From: Isochrysis galbana
Taxonomy: Eukaryota; Haptophyta; Isochrysidales; Isochrysidaceae
Length of the DNA: 64,000 bases
Assembly: GCA_018136815.1 (NCBI GenBank)
Contig: CM030939.1
Span: 2,907,419 to 2,971,418 of the forward strand
Direction of reading: 5' to 3'
In this document: positions 20,949-32,065 of the stretch, piece after piece
How positions within the stretch are numbered: position 1 is the first letter of the stretch
How the letters are laid out: each line of letters opens with the position of its first letter
Notes under the pieces: generated by a model
What the model was told of the DNA's origin: nothing
Databases searched by the model: none
Seen by the model: only the letters and a program-made list of their open reading frames with translations
Made by a program: the position numbers and the translations under genes

Positions 20949-20954
20949 CCCCTG

Positions 20955-21390
20955 AGCTGGCCTCCAGGAGCCTCCAGGGGCCGCCAGAGGGCAGCTGGAG
21001 GCCTGCCGCAGGCGCGCCATCGCGCGTGCCGCAGGAGAGGGGAGAGAGAGCGCGGAAAAGGGGGTGGGCGCGAGCGAGAGCTCCGCCCACCGGAAATTCG
21101 GTAAGTCCCGCTCTTGTTTACAGGATAAGTCGGGACAGAGTCGGCCGCCCACTCGGAGACACAGGAGGAAGGGGGGGAAAGATCACCGGGGGGGGGGCGC
21201 GGGCCACCGGACCATATCTAAGCCCTTCACCCCTATCCCCCTAGTAGTGCACGGGGGGAGCCGCCTTATGGCGGGGGGAGAAGGGCCGGGGGAGTGGGGG
21301 TGTAGAAAGTATGCTACGTGCTACGTGTAGCAGGTAGTGGTTCCATTCGCCGCGAGTGCGGTAAGAATATTAGAAGGTTTTCTCTTGTTC
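20955..21390 (+). repeat. Composite repeat with LINE-like 3' terminus, copy A
   Basis: Almost the same as 25496-25945: GCTGGCCTCCAGGAGCCTCC, then GAGAGAGAGCGCGG, a GGTAAGTCCCGC block and a terminal GTAAGAATATTAGAAGGTTTT. The GAATATTAAAGGTTTT terminus is shared with insertions ending near 28680, 33720 and 25945. 21390-22069 otherwise holds only the short ORF noted next and apparent 3' flank of the hydroxylase gene. Confidence 0.7.
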
Positions 21391-21474
21391 GTCTTTTGTT
21401 TCTGGCGCGCTCGCTCGGAAGCACCCTCTCCGTGTCTGTCCCCCGTGTGCTCCACCTCGTTCCGCTTGCTGCCA

Positions 21475-21720
21475 TGTCCTCCGACCCCGCCCTCACACCA
21501 TGTAACAAGACTTGTGAAACCGCCTCGTCACCGCCATCGCGCTCTCCCTCTCCCTCCGCGCACCACATTGCCCAAACCTCACCACAGCCACAAGCAGCTC
21601 ACACAACCTCAAGCACCTCACACAACCTCAAGCACATTCACTCCACAGCCACCTCACCAGTCACAAGTTGCGTAGCGAGAACATTAACATTTAACAAAAG
21701 CGTTGTATATCTATCTCTTT
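21475..21720 (+). CDS. Ser/Thr/Pro-rich short ORF
   Basis: Eighty-one codons from ATG 21475, beginning MSSDPALTPCNKTCETASSP and containing a direct repeat (HTTSST.HNLKH). It lies just after a LINE-like terminus, like the ORFs at 34073 and 44253, so it may be a fragment of a mobile element rather than a host gene. Confidence 0.2.
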
Positions 21721-22069
21721 GAGAGCATTTTAGATGCGGTGGCGGCTCCGCTCGCTCCGCGTGGGGGGGAAGGGGCTGCTCTTCGATAGCCGACGGGCGG
21801 CACGGCGACGCAACCACGCAGTGTACTATCTGTCCCCTCTCTCAATCTCCATCATCATACTGCAATAATCCACTAGGCTCGGACTAGCAGAATCTGTGAA
21901 GAAAGATGCCAAGTTGCATGATTAATGCTCGACAAATTCACGCTTTGCGCAGCGTGAGGCTGTAGCCAAGAGCCGTGGCAGAGGTCGTGCAGGTCCAGGA
22001 ACAGCTCTAGGCAGACTGCATTTTGTGGAGAACCTATTATTGAATTCAATTCGTACTTGAGTTGGAGTA

Positions 22070-24388
22070 TTAGCAAAGTTTGCAGCTGGCCCGGCATGAA
22101 TTTGACATGTACTCCTTGTTTTTTTCGCACTCTCCCGTCTGCGCCCAGTATGCGCAGTTTTCACTTTCGTCGAGACATGCTGACGATGCGCGAGACCGTG
22201 AGACAGCTCCCTTGCGTTGGGGCACACTAGAGAAGTAACCACTCCGTTGAGGGTGGTTCCAGATCCATTGGTTCGCGCCCCACTTTTCGGCACCCTCGCC
22301 TCGCGGTTTGCAACCACCATGTAGCGACCTGGGCAAGTTTACGGCGCAGAGGATGTGAGCCATTTGTCTGGGTGCCGATGCCCCGTTGGCTATGAGAGCA
22401 ATGCGGATATCGTGGGCCGCGTGTCAGCCAACTACCCCCGGTAGCCCTGGCGGCCCAGCCCCACCCTGAGGCACACCCAAAGGTCAGCTCCATCCTCACC
22501 TCTCGTCGAGTCTGCCGTCAGGCACCATCGAGTAGAATAGCACAGCGTTACCGCGCACAGGCTTAACGGCGAGGCCTCGGTAGCAATCCTCATGGTCACC
22601 ATTCCAAGGTTTATACTCTTTGCCTTCCGAATTGAGAGCGCGCGGAAAGAAGGTCTCGCCACCTTCCTCAACATCTTGGAGGTACCAAAAGACAGTCGCC
22701 AGCCTGAAGATGGGGAGGGAACACCGCCAGCGAGACACGGATGCTGGTCAGGGCTCGTACTCGACTCGGCTTGCTCCACGAGGTCAGGGCTCGTACTCGA
22801 CTCGGCTTGCTCCACGAGGTGAGAGATATAGTTGAGGAAAGGGGAATCTCACCGGTTGCGGGCACCGTAGTCGACCATCCTGAGCATAGATGGCTGTTTG
22901 TGGTAGTCGTTGGGATTGAAGAAATCGCGATGAGCCCCATACTTCTGGCCGATGGCATAGCGCACCACTTGAATGTTCTCGCCGTTTTCGTACGGCAGTC
23001 GTGTCAAGTTGTGAGCGCGCTCTTCCAACGCCCGGATGCGTGGCGAGCCGCCGCGCTCCATGAATGTCTGCGTCGAGGTGCGCACATCTTTTTCGTCCGG
23101 ATTGGTGTTGTCCATCACCGCCAGACCAGACGGCACCATGCGGGAAGAGGCATAGCTCTTGATGAAATCGCACTCCGCGTCCGAGAGGAAGCCGGAGAGT
23201 ACGAACACTGTCGGGCGCAGAGACACCGTCGTCATCTCTACCCACTGCACACAACGGAAGAAGGCAATTAACAAGATACTAAACCATTCGGCAAAGATGC
23301 CCGCTCGTTAGAAGATGGGCAGATGCGGTCCCCGCCTCTCCTGACCCCTGACCCACTTTGATCCAGCCCCCTCCACACTCCGTCTATGACCGAGCGGTGC
23401 GCATCAGTTCTCGAGTGAGCTGGTCATACCTTCTCCTCTGCATGCTCCTCTGCACCATCTCCAATTATGCGCGGTATTGGCACAGATGTGACATGACCCA
23501 GTCGGACACCAGGCCAAAGGAACTGGCCGCCTGTGTAGAGCCATACCGAAGCTCCAGCACCGAGGTAGTGCAAGTCGGCGGCTGCAGTGACCGGACCACC
23601 CGAAGTAGTGAATAGACGCCATGGGTTGGGCTCAAAGTCGTACCTGCAGCCGCAAGAGATGGCACGTCAAGGTTGAGAGAAATAAGGGTATCTGGAGGCT
23701 TCAGCACGCGAAATTGCAGCATTGCCTTCACGAGCACGCCGCAGTGCATTGAATTCTGCCAACAAGCTGCCTGGCAGGGCACGTCAGCGCACTCGGAGCC
23801 GGAGATCATCTTATCGACAGGGCGAAACTCGCCGGCCGCAAGTTCGGCCTGCAGTCCTGTGATGAGGGCGTCTACAAGCTGGTCCTCTTGCGCAGAGACT
23901 GCAGTGAGCACACGGGTAGACTGCGGCCCGTCCGGCAGGGATGGAGCCCCATCCGCGTCTCCGAAGCGTGCTGAGCGCGCGTGAAGCAGCACACGTACGC
24001 GGCCGTTGACCACTTGCTCGATGCAGAGCGCATGGAAGCCGGGCCACTCGACAGGCACAGTCATCAGCTCATGCTGCATATTAAGGCAGTGCGTGAGGTC
24101 ACGTGAGAGACCCGTCCACTCATGTCCAGTGTAGTCCCGTCCGTCCACCAGCCGGCGCGATGGCGCCTGAGTCCCTGAAGCCGCTGCAGAATCGCCAGAA
24201 TCTCGACTCCCGCGGCGTTCTGGGCGCGTGGGAGCGCCTGCTGGAGCGCGGGAGGCGAGGTATGACTGACCAGCGAGGAGGAGAGCGGCGCCGATAGCAG
24301 TGAACATTGCCAGAGTGCCGAGGGACGAGCCGCCCTTCCGCGCCGAGGAGGAGGAGGAGGAGGGAGTAGACTTCTTGCCGCTACCCAT
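22070..24388 (-). CDS. Prolyl 4-hydroxylase alpha-like, membrane-anchored, with C-terminal ShK domain
   Basis: Four exons on the minus strand, 24388-23644, 23237-22853, 22703-22500 and 22328-22070, splice in phase to 530 residues. Exon 1 starts MGSGKKSTPSSSSSS with a hydrophobic segment (LAMFTAIGAALLLAG), indicating a type II membrane protein of the ER/Golgi; its luminal part has Cys pairs but no family I recognise. Exon 2 carries GQKYGAHRDFF, the iron ligands of the H-x-D motif. Exon 3 has YLQDVEEGGETFFPRA. Exon 4 has SLHGGC (distal His) and EKWGANQWIW, where Lys should bind 2-oxoglutarate, then a six-Cys ShK module ending SCRASCKLC. The family hydroxylates proline in secreted proteins using Fe(II), O2 and 2-oxoglutarate. 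All catalytic residues look intact. The exon 1/2 junction is the least certain. Confidence 0.88.
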
Positions 24389-24390
24389 CG

Positions 24391-24447
<57 letters not shown>
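24391..24447 (+). repeat. GT microsatellite
   Basis: About 27 GT units directly upstream of the hydroxylase ATG, so in its 5' untranslated region or promoter. Further G-rich low-complexity sequence continues to 24750. 24750-25180 is unique with no clear gene. Confidence 0.95.
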
Positions 24448-24448
<1 letters not shown>

Positions 24449-25186
24449 GGGGGGGAGGAGAGGGGGAAGGGGGGGAAAGGGGGAGGGAAGAGTGATGAGA
24501 GAGTGATGAGAGAGGGAGAGAAGAACTCCTAGTGAGACGCGAGCTGGATGAGACCGAAAGAGTGGGAAGAACACATTTAGAACGAGGCTCTTGTACTTGG
24601 GAGAGACTCTAAGGTTCAGGAAGGGGGAGCGGGCGCTCAGAGAGAGGTGAAGGAACTATGAAAAAGAAGGAAAGGCAGTAGAAAGCGGGAGGAGAGAGCG
24701 AGCGAGGGAGAGGGGGGGCGGGGGGGGGGGGGGGGGAGGGGGGGAGGTTGGGAGGGGAAAGGAAGCCGCGCGACGGCGAGCGGCGGCGCAATCAGCGCGT
24801 TATAAGTGTAGAATAGCACGAACTGCGACGCCGCTAGAGCCAGTGATCGGAGTTCACTGTCTACTCCTACTACGTGGGCGGCCAATTCCTCGCGCCGGCG
24901 CAATCCCTTCGCCGTGTGTCCTTCGCCCTCTGGGGGGGCTGTGGAAGCTGGGAAATGGCTCGAGGAGAGGCTCGAGGCTCGAGGCCTACTGGGAGACAGC
25001 CTCCCAGCTGCGTAGATCCGCACTCTCCGCTCTCCGCGCGACGGCCCGCCTGGTGGAGCTGGAGCGTCTGGCGACGACGACGTCGATGATGTCGCCAGCG
25101 TCCTTCGCACCCCTGGCGGGGCGGGCGCGGCGCCCGCGCAGCGCGAGCGGCGCTATGCGGGGCCGTCCATATCTTCGCAAACGCCA

Positions 25187-25945
25187 GCAACTAAGTTTAT
25201 ACTTGGTTGCCCCATGGGGGGGCACGAGCCCCCCCCTCTCTCCACTCCTCCCCTGCCATGGGGGAGGAACCACCCATCCTCCTGGCACGCCAGATGGCTT
25301 GCCAGGAGGCCACTGCCCTACTGACCCACTCCCTTCCCCACAGGCTCGCCCCATTCGCCCATCCTGGCCCCTCGTGGCCAGCCCATTGCTCCAACCCCCC
25401 CTCCCCCCTGGTCGACAGGCAGACAGGTGCAGATTGGGGGCCCCAGAGGCTCAGGAGCGCCAGCGAGGGAGAGGCAGGGGAGACCAGGGCCCAGTCCCAG
25501 CCTCCTCTGCCCCCAGAGCTGGCCTCCATGAGCCTCCAGGGGTCGCCAGCAGGCAGCTGCAGGCCTGCCGCAGGCGCGCCATCGCGCGTGCCGCAGGAGA
25601 GGGGAGAGAGAGCGCGGAGAAGGGGGTGGGCGGAGCGAGAGCTCCGCTCACCAAAAAATAGGTAAGTCCCGCACCTGTTTACAGGATAAGTCGGGGCTGA
25701 GACCGCCGCCCACTCGGAGACACAGGAGGAAGGGGAGGAATGATCACCGGGGGGGGGCGCGGGCCACCGGCACCGGACCATATCTAAGCCCTTCACCCCT
25801 ATCCCCCTAGTAGTGCACGGGGGGAGTCGCCGTATGGCGGGGGGAGAAGGGCCGGGGAAGTGGGGGTGTAGAAAGTTTCCTACGTGAGTAGAAAGTAGAG
25901 GGTCCACGGCCGCGTGTGCGGTGAGACTATTAAAGGTTTATTTTA
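25187..25945 (+). repeat. Composite repeat: palindromic head (copy 2) plus LINE-like terminus (copy B)
   Basis: 25187-25310 matches 11936-12060 (GCAACTAAGTTTATACTTGG then CCATGGGGGGGCACGAG). 25496-25945 matches 20955-21390 and ends GAGACTATTAAAGGTTTATT. Together they look like one insertion of about 760 bases whose two halves occur separately elsewhere. Confidence 0.7.
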
Positions 25946-26112
25946 TTTCTTCGCAAACGCCAGACTTTCGAGAATTTTTTTGTAAAATTTGGGGTTGGGC
26001 TCAAAATAAAAAAATTGATCGAAATTTGGGGAGCACGGGGGCACGAGCGCCCCCCCCCCCCCCCCCTACGCCCCCACGCCCGACGCCCTTGCCCCCCGCC
26101 CCGCCCCCATCC

Positions 26113-26329
26113 CCATGCTGCATGTGCGCAAGCGCCGCCGAACCATTGTGGACGAGGTGGAAGAGGAGGTGATGGATGAGCCCGCGCCCGCGCCCGCGCC
26201 CGGCCGCCCGCGCCCGCGCTCCCATCCCAAACAGTTGTGGACATTCTAGACGACAGTGACGAGGAGGAGGAGGAGGAGGAGGAGGAGGAGCAGGATGAGG
26301 GCGTGTTTGCATTTTTGCGTGTAATGTAG
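26113..26329 (+). pseudogene. Basic/acidic C-terminal tail fragment
   Basis: From ATG 26113 the frame reads MLHVRKRRRTIVDEVEEEVM and Ala-Pro repeats to a stop at 26250; in another frame VVDILDDSDEEEEEEEEEEQ continues to a stop at 26329. The two parts look like one acidic tail broken by a shift in the GCCCGC repeat. No family recognised. A-T-rich text just upstream (25960-26035) is repeated in spirit at 26640-26700. Confidence 0.25.
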
Positions 26330-26733
26330 TAATTAATGTACTCGTACTCCGATTCACAGCAACGTACTCTCTCAGACCACCTGCAAGCATGCAAGCATCG
26401 CTGATGCTGATGAGTCGCTACAATGGTCGCTCTGTGTTTTGATATGTGACGTGCGTTGTGGTTGTGGGTCCGTCGGGGGCTCGTGGGAAGCTGCGAGGTG
26501 CGGGGTCGGGAAAGCGACATCGGGGTGTCGGGGTTCGGGTTCGGGGATGGCGGCGGTGATGGGTGATGGAGAGGGTGGGGTATGGCGATGTGGGGGTGTT
26601 GGATGTTGGGTGAGTTGATTCAGATTCAGAGGCTACACGCACGCATCACAAAAAATATCAAAATTTTGCCCAAAATTTGGGTGCCTTGGCAGCAAATTTT
26701 GGGATGAGCTGCGCGTGCAGCGGCCGTGAGTGC

Positions 26734-26736
<3 letters not shown>

Positions 26737-26790
<54 letters not shown>

Positions 26791-26802
26791 CGTGCGTGCG
26801 TA
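26737..26802 (+). repeat. GT/GC microsatellite
   Basis: TGTG run of about 50 bases followed by four GCGT units, just downstream (3') of the ankyrin ORF on the opposite strand. Confidence 0.95.
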
Positions 26803-26881
26803 TGAGGGTTGTAATGATGTCTGAAGCTCTACCATCTCTTTTTTTTTGTTGGAGGAGGGGGCGGACGAGGCGCGCGCCCCT

Positions 26882-27964
26882 TCACCCCCGCGAGCTCTGC
26901 GCCCTGATCAGCTCGAGGATCGCACGCCCTGTGTCGGCGTCGAGCCAGTCGACGGCTCGCCGACCCGTGCCGTCGAGGAGCTCTTTGTTGACGACCGACT
27001 CCGCGCGGAAGAGGAGCGCCGCCGCCTCCACCCGGCGGTGCCGCACGGCCATGTGGAGGGCCGTGGAGCGCGAGCCCGGCTGCTGGTGGTTGGGCAGGCA
27101 ATCCGGCCGGCGGAGCAGAAGCCCCACCGCCTCGGCGAAGCCGCACGCGCTCGCCGTCATCAGCGGCGAGAGCCCGTTCCTCGTGAGGACATTGGCGCGT
27201 GCGCCGGCCTTGAGCAGCGCCCGTACGGTGGGCGTGTCGAAGTGCATGCACGCGACGTGGAGGCAGGAGTGCCCCATCGCATCGGTCGCGTTCACGTCGC
27301 CCCCCTCCCTCGCGACGTAGGCGATGGCGTGAGGGAGCCTGCGCAGCTCCTCCGGGTGTCCGCCTTCGAGGACGAGCCGGCAGATCGCCAGCAGGTCGGG
27401 CGCCCTGTCCATGTCGACCCTCCCGCGCGCGTCGAGGAGGAGGTGCTCCTTGGCGCTCTTGCGCGGGAAGCCTCGTTGGGAGGTACTGGGTTGGTAGCAG
27501 TAGTGATGGGGTTGGCAGTGCTGCTGCTGCGTGGTGACGTCGTGTGCGGGCGGCTGGCGGGAGGGAAGGGAGAAAGGAGATGTGGTTGTGGGGAGCGGCT
27601 CGGGTGGCGGCGGTTGTTGGGGGTGAGGCTTGTGGGCTGATTGTTGTGGAGGGTTGGAGGGGTGGGGCTGGCAGCTGTGGTGGGTTCCTTGGGTGCTGCT
27701 GCTGTTGTGCGGTGGGGTCGTGTGTGGGTGGGTCGGAGGTGGTGAGTATGTCTTGTGTGTAATGGTCAGAGAGTGACTGGAGAGGTGTGGGCGATACACC
27801 TCCGCTACCATGTGGTGGGCTGTGGAGTGGCTGTGGTGGATCTGTGTGAGGTTGTGGTTGTGAATCTGTAACATGGAATGTATGAGTTGCGGGACGAGAG
27901 GGACGGGACGAGCGGCCGGAAGCAACACGGGATGGGAGCACACGGGACGGTACGGGCGATCCAT
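26882..27964 (-). CDS. Ankyrin-repeat protein
   Basis: A 360-codon ORF. Residues about 1-165 are His/Pro/Gln/Thr-rich and low in complexity, and may be untranslated or intronic. From about 27480 leftwards the text is well-behaved: DLLAICRLVLEGGHPEELRR, then three ankyrin repeats, recognisable by DAMGHSCLHVACMH, NGLSPLMTASACGFAEAV and TALHMAVRHRRVEAAALL. A likely start is MDRAPDLLAICRL (about 27409), or an exon border near 27480. Such proteins mediate protein-protein contacts; no other domain is visible. A GT run lies just beyond the stop codon. Confidence 0.6.
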   Translation of the reverse strand: MDRPYRPVCSHPVLLPAARPVPLVPQLIHSMLQIHNHNLTQIHHSHSTAHHMVAEVYRPHLSSHSLTITHKTYSPPPTHPHTTPPHNSSSTQGTHHSCQPHPSNPPQQSAHKPHPQQPPPPEPLPTTTSPFSLPSRQPPAHDVTTQQQHCQPHHYCYQPSTSQRGFPRKSAKEHLLLDARGRVDMDRAPDLLAICRLVLEGGHPEELRRLPHAIAYVAREGGDVNATDAMGHSCLHVACMHFDTPTVRALLKAGARANVLTRNGLSPLMTASACGFAEAVGLLLRRPDCLPNHQQPGSRSTALHMAVRHRRVEAAALLFRAESVVNKELLDGTGRRAVDWLDADTGRAILELIRAQSSRG

Positions 27965-28429
27965 GGCCGGGCATGACGAACGAGAGTAGACGAGGACACA
28001 GACGGGAGCACGAACGGGGCGACCCAGCGCTGTCGCGGGAGCAGAAGAAGAAACGGGAAAAGAACACGGGGCGACGGAAGAACCACTCGGAAAACTATGG
28101 AAACAAAGGGGAAACTAATGGAACGGGAGGGGGCGAGCGCTGGAGGAACGGAAGGGAATCGGCGAGCGCGGGAGACTCTCCGACCCTCTCTGGCCAAGGG
28201 AACAAGGGAAACGCCGCGAAGACGTGGGAGAATGGAAGGGAGGGATCTCAGCTGTGCGTCGTATGCGCGGGAACTCGGGGCGGGAAGGGAGGGGAGGAGA
28301 GGGGTGTGGGGAAGACACGCTCTAAAGATAGGGCGCGCTGCGAAGAGGGGATGGAGGCAGGGCGCGGGAAAGTAGGCACGCTCTAAGGGTAGAGCGTGCG
28401 GTGTGGTGCGTGGTGCGGCTCCCTTTATC

Positions 28430-28682
28430 CACGACACAGGGCTCACCCAGCGACACAGAAGGAAGGTGTGAACACTCGCTGGGGACAGGTGCACCCCATC
28501 CAACCCAGCCCCCCCCAGCAACCTGAGCCCCTACGTAGAGCACAAGGGGAGGTGCCGCAAGGTGGGTAGTGAGGGAGTGGGAAGGGAAAGGGCGTGGCTA
28601 CAGCAGCGAGAATGAGAATGAGCGAATGAGCGAATGTCAATGCCGTGCGCGAGGCGAGAATATTAAAGGTTTTTTAATTATA
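28430..28682 (+). repeat. LINE 3' end fragment
   Basis: Shares with 33540-33725 the order GGGGACAGGTGCACCCC, GAGCCCCTA-GTAGAGCAC, GGTGCCGCAAGG and a terminal GCGAGGCGAGAATATTAAA plus T run. It has no coding part. 27965-28430 and 28690-29420 show no convincing gene; the second stretch may be the 3' flank of the cupin gene. Confidence 0.65.
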
Positions 28683-29421
28683 GTGTTGCATTAGCTTGCT
28701 ACTTGCTATTTCTTTTTTTCGTGCAACAGCATTTGCCAAATTTGGGCTGTAGCTATGTGGCCTAGCTATTTCTGCTACTAGGCGCTCGCGCCAGACGCCA
28801 GGCCAGGCGACGGATGAGCCTAGCTACCATCACTCCAGCAGCGCTAGCTGCCGCTACTGCACGGTGCAGATGTCAGCATCGGTATTGCATACTCACAACG
28901 GCGGGCTTTACTTCTCTCAGTTGTCAACCCAGTCACATTGTTGCGTTGGGTGGCCTCACCACTTAGCACACTCTGCCTCCAACTCGATGATTCTTTGCCG
29001 AGGTGTGTGCACCGTCTCAAAATATGCTCACGCGATCGATGAGCCACTATGCCACGATGCCTTGTGTTCCTCCTCTTATCGTTACACCTCCTCCTTCCAC
29101 ATCCGTGTGCTTCATGATGTCGGCCGGCTCCCTTCCTCCGCGCACATTGAAGCTCCTCTTTGAAGCATGCCCAAATCGTCAAGCGGTCCATCTCAAAACT
29201 AGTCTTGCACCGACCTACCTTCCATGTTTTGAGATATGCAAAGACAAATGCAGACAAAAGCATAAGGGGTGATACTGCCGGAAGTTTGCGTTGTGCACGC
29301 GAGCGTACAGCAATCGTCGAAAGACGTATCGCAACGTGGCATGTATCGAGATGCGTCGAGCTGCCCAGACGACTCGCTACACAGCTTGAGCGATTCCAGC
29401 GCTCAGCACGTGCATAATCGT

Positions 29422-30651
29422 TCATTCTACCGCTACCCACACCTTCTTTGTCGGCTCAACGATATCCCAATACCCCTTCCATCCTGTGGGCAACACGACT
29501 GTATCGCCCTTGGTGCAGCGAGACGTAGTGCCATCCGCATTCGTCAAGAAGAAGACACCGTCGACCACGAAGAGGCACTCCATTGTAAGACGTTCGGCAA
29601 CATCAAAGCTTCCAGGGGAGCAGGATAGGAAGCCGACGCGCGTAGGACCGACGTCGTAGATCGTGCGCGCCACATTTGCGGCGGCATTAGCGGGAACATT
29701 GTACAATGCACCTTCAATCACTGTGGGCATCGAACTAGGCACACGAGTCACGACGGCGCGCACGATACCGTTCGCAGCGCCCGGAACATCAGGATGGTCA
29801 TGAACGAGCCACACCTTGTGGATCTTCTCGATGATGTCCCAACGTCCACACCAGTGCTTTGGTAGAACTACTACATCGCCAGCCCCGAAGGAGTGGCGCA
29901 AGCCGTCTGCGTCCCTCACGGAGCCCTTGCCGCTCAAGACAAGGAATATCTCGGTAGTCGGGCGCAGTTTTGGCGAGTCCCACCCTCCTTCAGTGCAGGC
30001 CCACGACCCAACCGTGGCTCCGTTCCACCTTGTAGGTCGGCCATCGCTGTCCTTGGCGAGAGGACGGGTGAAGTCATGCGGCTCGCCAACATCGACAAGG
30101 CCTCCCTGAGACCGGCGTGAGCCCTTGGCTGTGAGCTCCTCGAGCGCGAAGAAGGAGAGAGGCTTGTGCACCAACTTTGGGCTCGATAAGCCCGCCAATG
30201 ACGACTGCGGGCGTGACTGAGCCGATAGAGGCGGGCTCCAATCAGGCTTGTTCCTTGCCAGCCATGCTCGCTTCGCCTCCTCCTCCCTTGCAGCAGCCGA
30301 TGTGGCGTCGTAGACCTGCGGCGCTGGCGGCACTGGCGCCGTGGCCGGCGGACTCCAAGCAGGCTGATTCCTTGCAAGCCACGACTTCTTGGCCTGCTCG
30401 AGCGTCGACGCCGGCGCGGACGCCGGTGTGGGCGTGCTGACAGGCTGACTGGCTGGCGGCGGCTCAAGCGTTGGGCTCGAAGAGCGTCGCGGCGGTCCCC
30501 ATGCTGGCGCGTTGCGCGCGAGCCACGCGGCCTTGGCGGCGGCGTCGGACATGAAGGGCGTGGCGCGACCGCCCGCACACGGTGAACGAGCGTACGGCGC
30601 CGCCTGCTGCCAGGCGAGCACGCTGCTCAGCACGAGAGAGAGTAGCATCGG
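29422..30651 (-). CDS. Tandem cupin protein with three WLARN repeats
   Basis: Single exon of 409 residues from ATG 30651; the frame is open upstream through a CT-rich tract. The first 20 residues (MLLSLVLSSVLAWQQAAPYA) look like a signal peptide, consistent with secretion or a bipartite plastid leader. Residues about 38-150 carry three copies of A-W-L-A-R-N-x-P-x-W-x-P-P separated by Pro/Ser linkers. The C-terminal half has two cupin folds of the DUF861/ureidoglycine aminohydrolase-like type: TEIFLVLSGKGSVRDADG with GDVVVLPKHWCGRWDIIEKI, and CLFVVDGVFFLTNADG with GDTVVLPTGWKGYWDIVEPT. The metal-binding His/Glu set of enzymatic cupins is not obvious, so binding rather than catalysis is possible. 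Confidence 0.7.
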   Translation of the reverse strand, partial: PMLLSLVLSSVLAWQQAAPYARSPCAGGRATPFMSDAAAKAAWLARNAPAWGPPRRSSSPTLEPPPASQPVSTPTPASAPASTLEQAKKSWLARNQPAWSPPATAPVPPAPQVYDATSAAAREEEAKRAWLARNKPDWSPPLSAQSRPQSSLAGLSSPKLVHKPLSFFALEELTAKGSRRSQGGLVDVGEPHDFTRPLAKDSDGRPTRWNGATVGSWACTEGGWDSPKLRPTTEIFLVLSGKGSVRDADGLRHSFGAGDVVVLPKHWCGRWDIIEKIHKVWLVHDHPDVPGAANGIVRAVVTRVPSSMPTVIEGALYNVPANAAANVARTIYDVGPTRVGFLSCSPGSFDVAERLTMECLFVVDGVFFLTNADGTTSRCTKGDTVVLPTGWKGYWDIVEPTKKVWVAVE

Positions 30652-31530
30652 CTCTGACCTCGCCCCTTGAGTAGCAGTGGAGGAAGAGGGTGAGAGGGAG
30701 ACAGAGGTAGGGGAGAAAGAGAGTGAGGGAGAGGAGAGGAGAGGAGAGGAGAGGAGAAGAAGAAGGAGAGGAGACGCGCCGACGACGACGAGAGAGAGAT
30801 GAGGTGCCCGCATGGTGGGCAGAGAGAGAAGAGAGGAGGAGAAGAAGATATCAGTTTTGAGAAAGGTGAGGAGGGAGGAGGGGGAGAGAGAGATCCGTCA
30901 ATATCCATCTTCTTTATCTGTGATTTGCAAGGGAGGGACGGAGGGGGGACGGAGATGCATATATAAGGGGGGAATGAATAGAGAAGGAGAGAGAGATGAG
31001 GGGGTGAAGAAAGAGATGAGAGAAAGAGCAGTACTTTTAACGGATGTGCGTGATGGGAGGTGTGAGGGAGAGGTGAAATCTCGCCGTCGGCCGCCGTCGC
31101 GGAGACGATGCCGTTCGAATGGCCGACGCAAGCCGCCGGACAACTCCCACGCCCGACCTGGTGACGAAGTTCTCGCGGCGGGGGGAGGTTTTCGTTGGTG
31201 AGGATGTTTGTGTAAAGTAAGAGTAGAAAGCAGCAGCAGCGGGTAGACAACGAAGCTTGTATTTGTCACTTTCAAATCCCTTAATAAAATCGTAAATCTT
31301 TTAATACTCTCGCCTCGCATCGAAGCCACACCTAGGGCCTCTAGGACCTAGGGTGCTAGGGTGCTAGGGTGGTCTAACCTGGGTGGTGGGTGGTGGGGAA
31401 AAGTCAATTTCAATTTTCAATTTCAATTTTCAATCGAGAGATTAGGCCCCAACCATCAACAATCCACAATCCAATGAACAAATTATCGAGCAAATACAAA
31501 TAATAAACTATAAGCTCCAAGAGCCAAGAG
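30652..31530. other. CT/GA-rich upstream region and AT-richer spacer
   Basis: 30652-31030 is a GAGA-rich tract (5' flank of the cupin gene). 31290-31315 contains CTTTTAATACTCTCGCC, the reverse complement of the LINE-type terminus. 31330-31440 has short direct repeats (GGTGCTAGG; CAATTTTCAATTT). No gene seen. Confidence 0.5.
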
Positions 31531-31532
31531 GT

Positions 31533-32065
31533 AGGGCGGTCAAACAGGGCTTTTAAGTACTAGTAGTATATAATATGGGGGGGTGACATTTTAGATTTTT
31601 GACCATTCTCCAAAGCCCACAACAAAACTCCCAGGGGGGCCACCTACCGCCACGAAAATCTTCGCCAGAAAATGGAAAATGGTGCGATTCTCCTCTCTCC
31701 TCCCCCCTCGCCCCTCCCTTGCACCTTGCACACGCTCTGGGGCTCTACCGGTACAGAACCGCGGCGCCCGCCGCGGGAGTGATAGACGTATATTTTGATA
31801 CATAGTATTCATCATTCATCACACCAGTTTCCGCTTTTTGATCCGTCCCACTCATCGACCGCCCGAGATTGATATTGATCGTCTGCCTGCTGAATGAAGG
31901 CAAGACGTCATCTGCGCAGCCCTCAGCGCACCTCGTAGTGCGCGCATACGGCCCCCTAGGCCACACGCGTACCCGCCCTGACCACCCCGACCCGCCCCTC
32001 GCAGGATTCGCCCTCGCCCGACCTTGTCACCGACTTCCAGCTTCTCAACGCTGTAGGCATCCAAT
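31533..32065 (+). mobile_element. Left end of a TAGGGCGGTCAAACAG-type TIR element
   Basis: Starts with TAGGGCGGTCAAACAGGGC and matches 51800-52270 for about 500 bases with indels. No partner right terminus was found nearby. At about 32060 it switches to a piece of the retroelement methyltransferase region. Confidence 0.7.

Noticed and set aside
24843-25661. 272-codon plus-strand ORF
   Set aside because: Spans unique DNA, a palindromic-head repeat and a LINE-like terminus; a chance frame over three unrelated segments.
28844-29440. 198-codon minus-strand ORF downstream of the cupin gene
   Set aside because: Starts right at the cupin stop region, has no domain and a composition like untranslated sequence.
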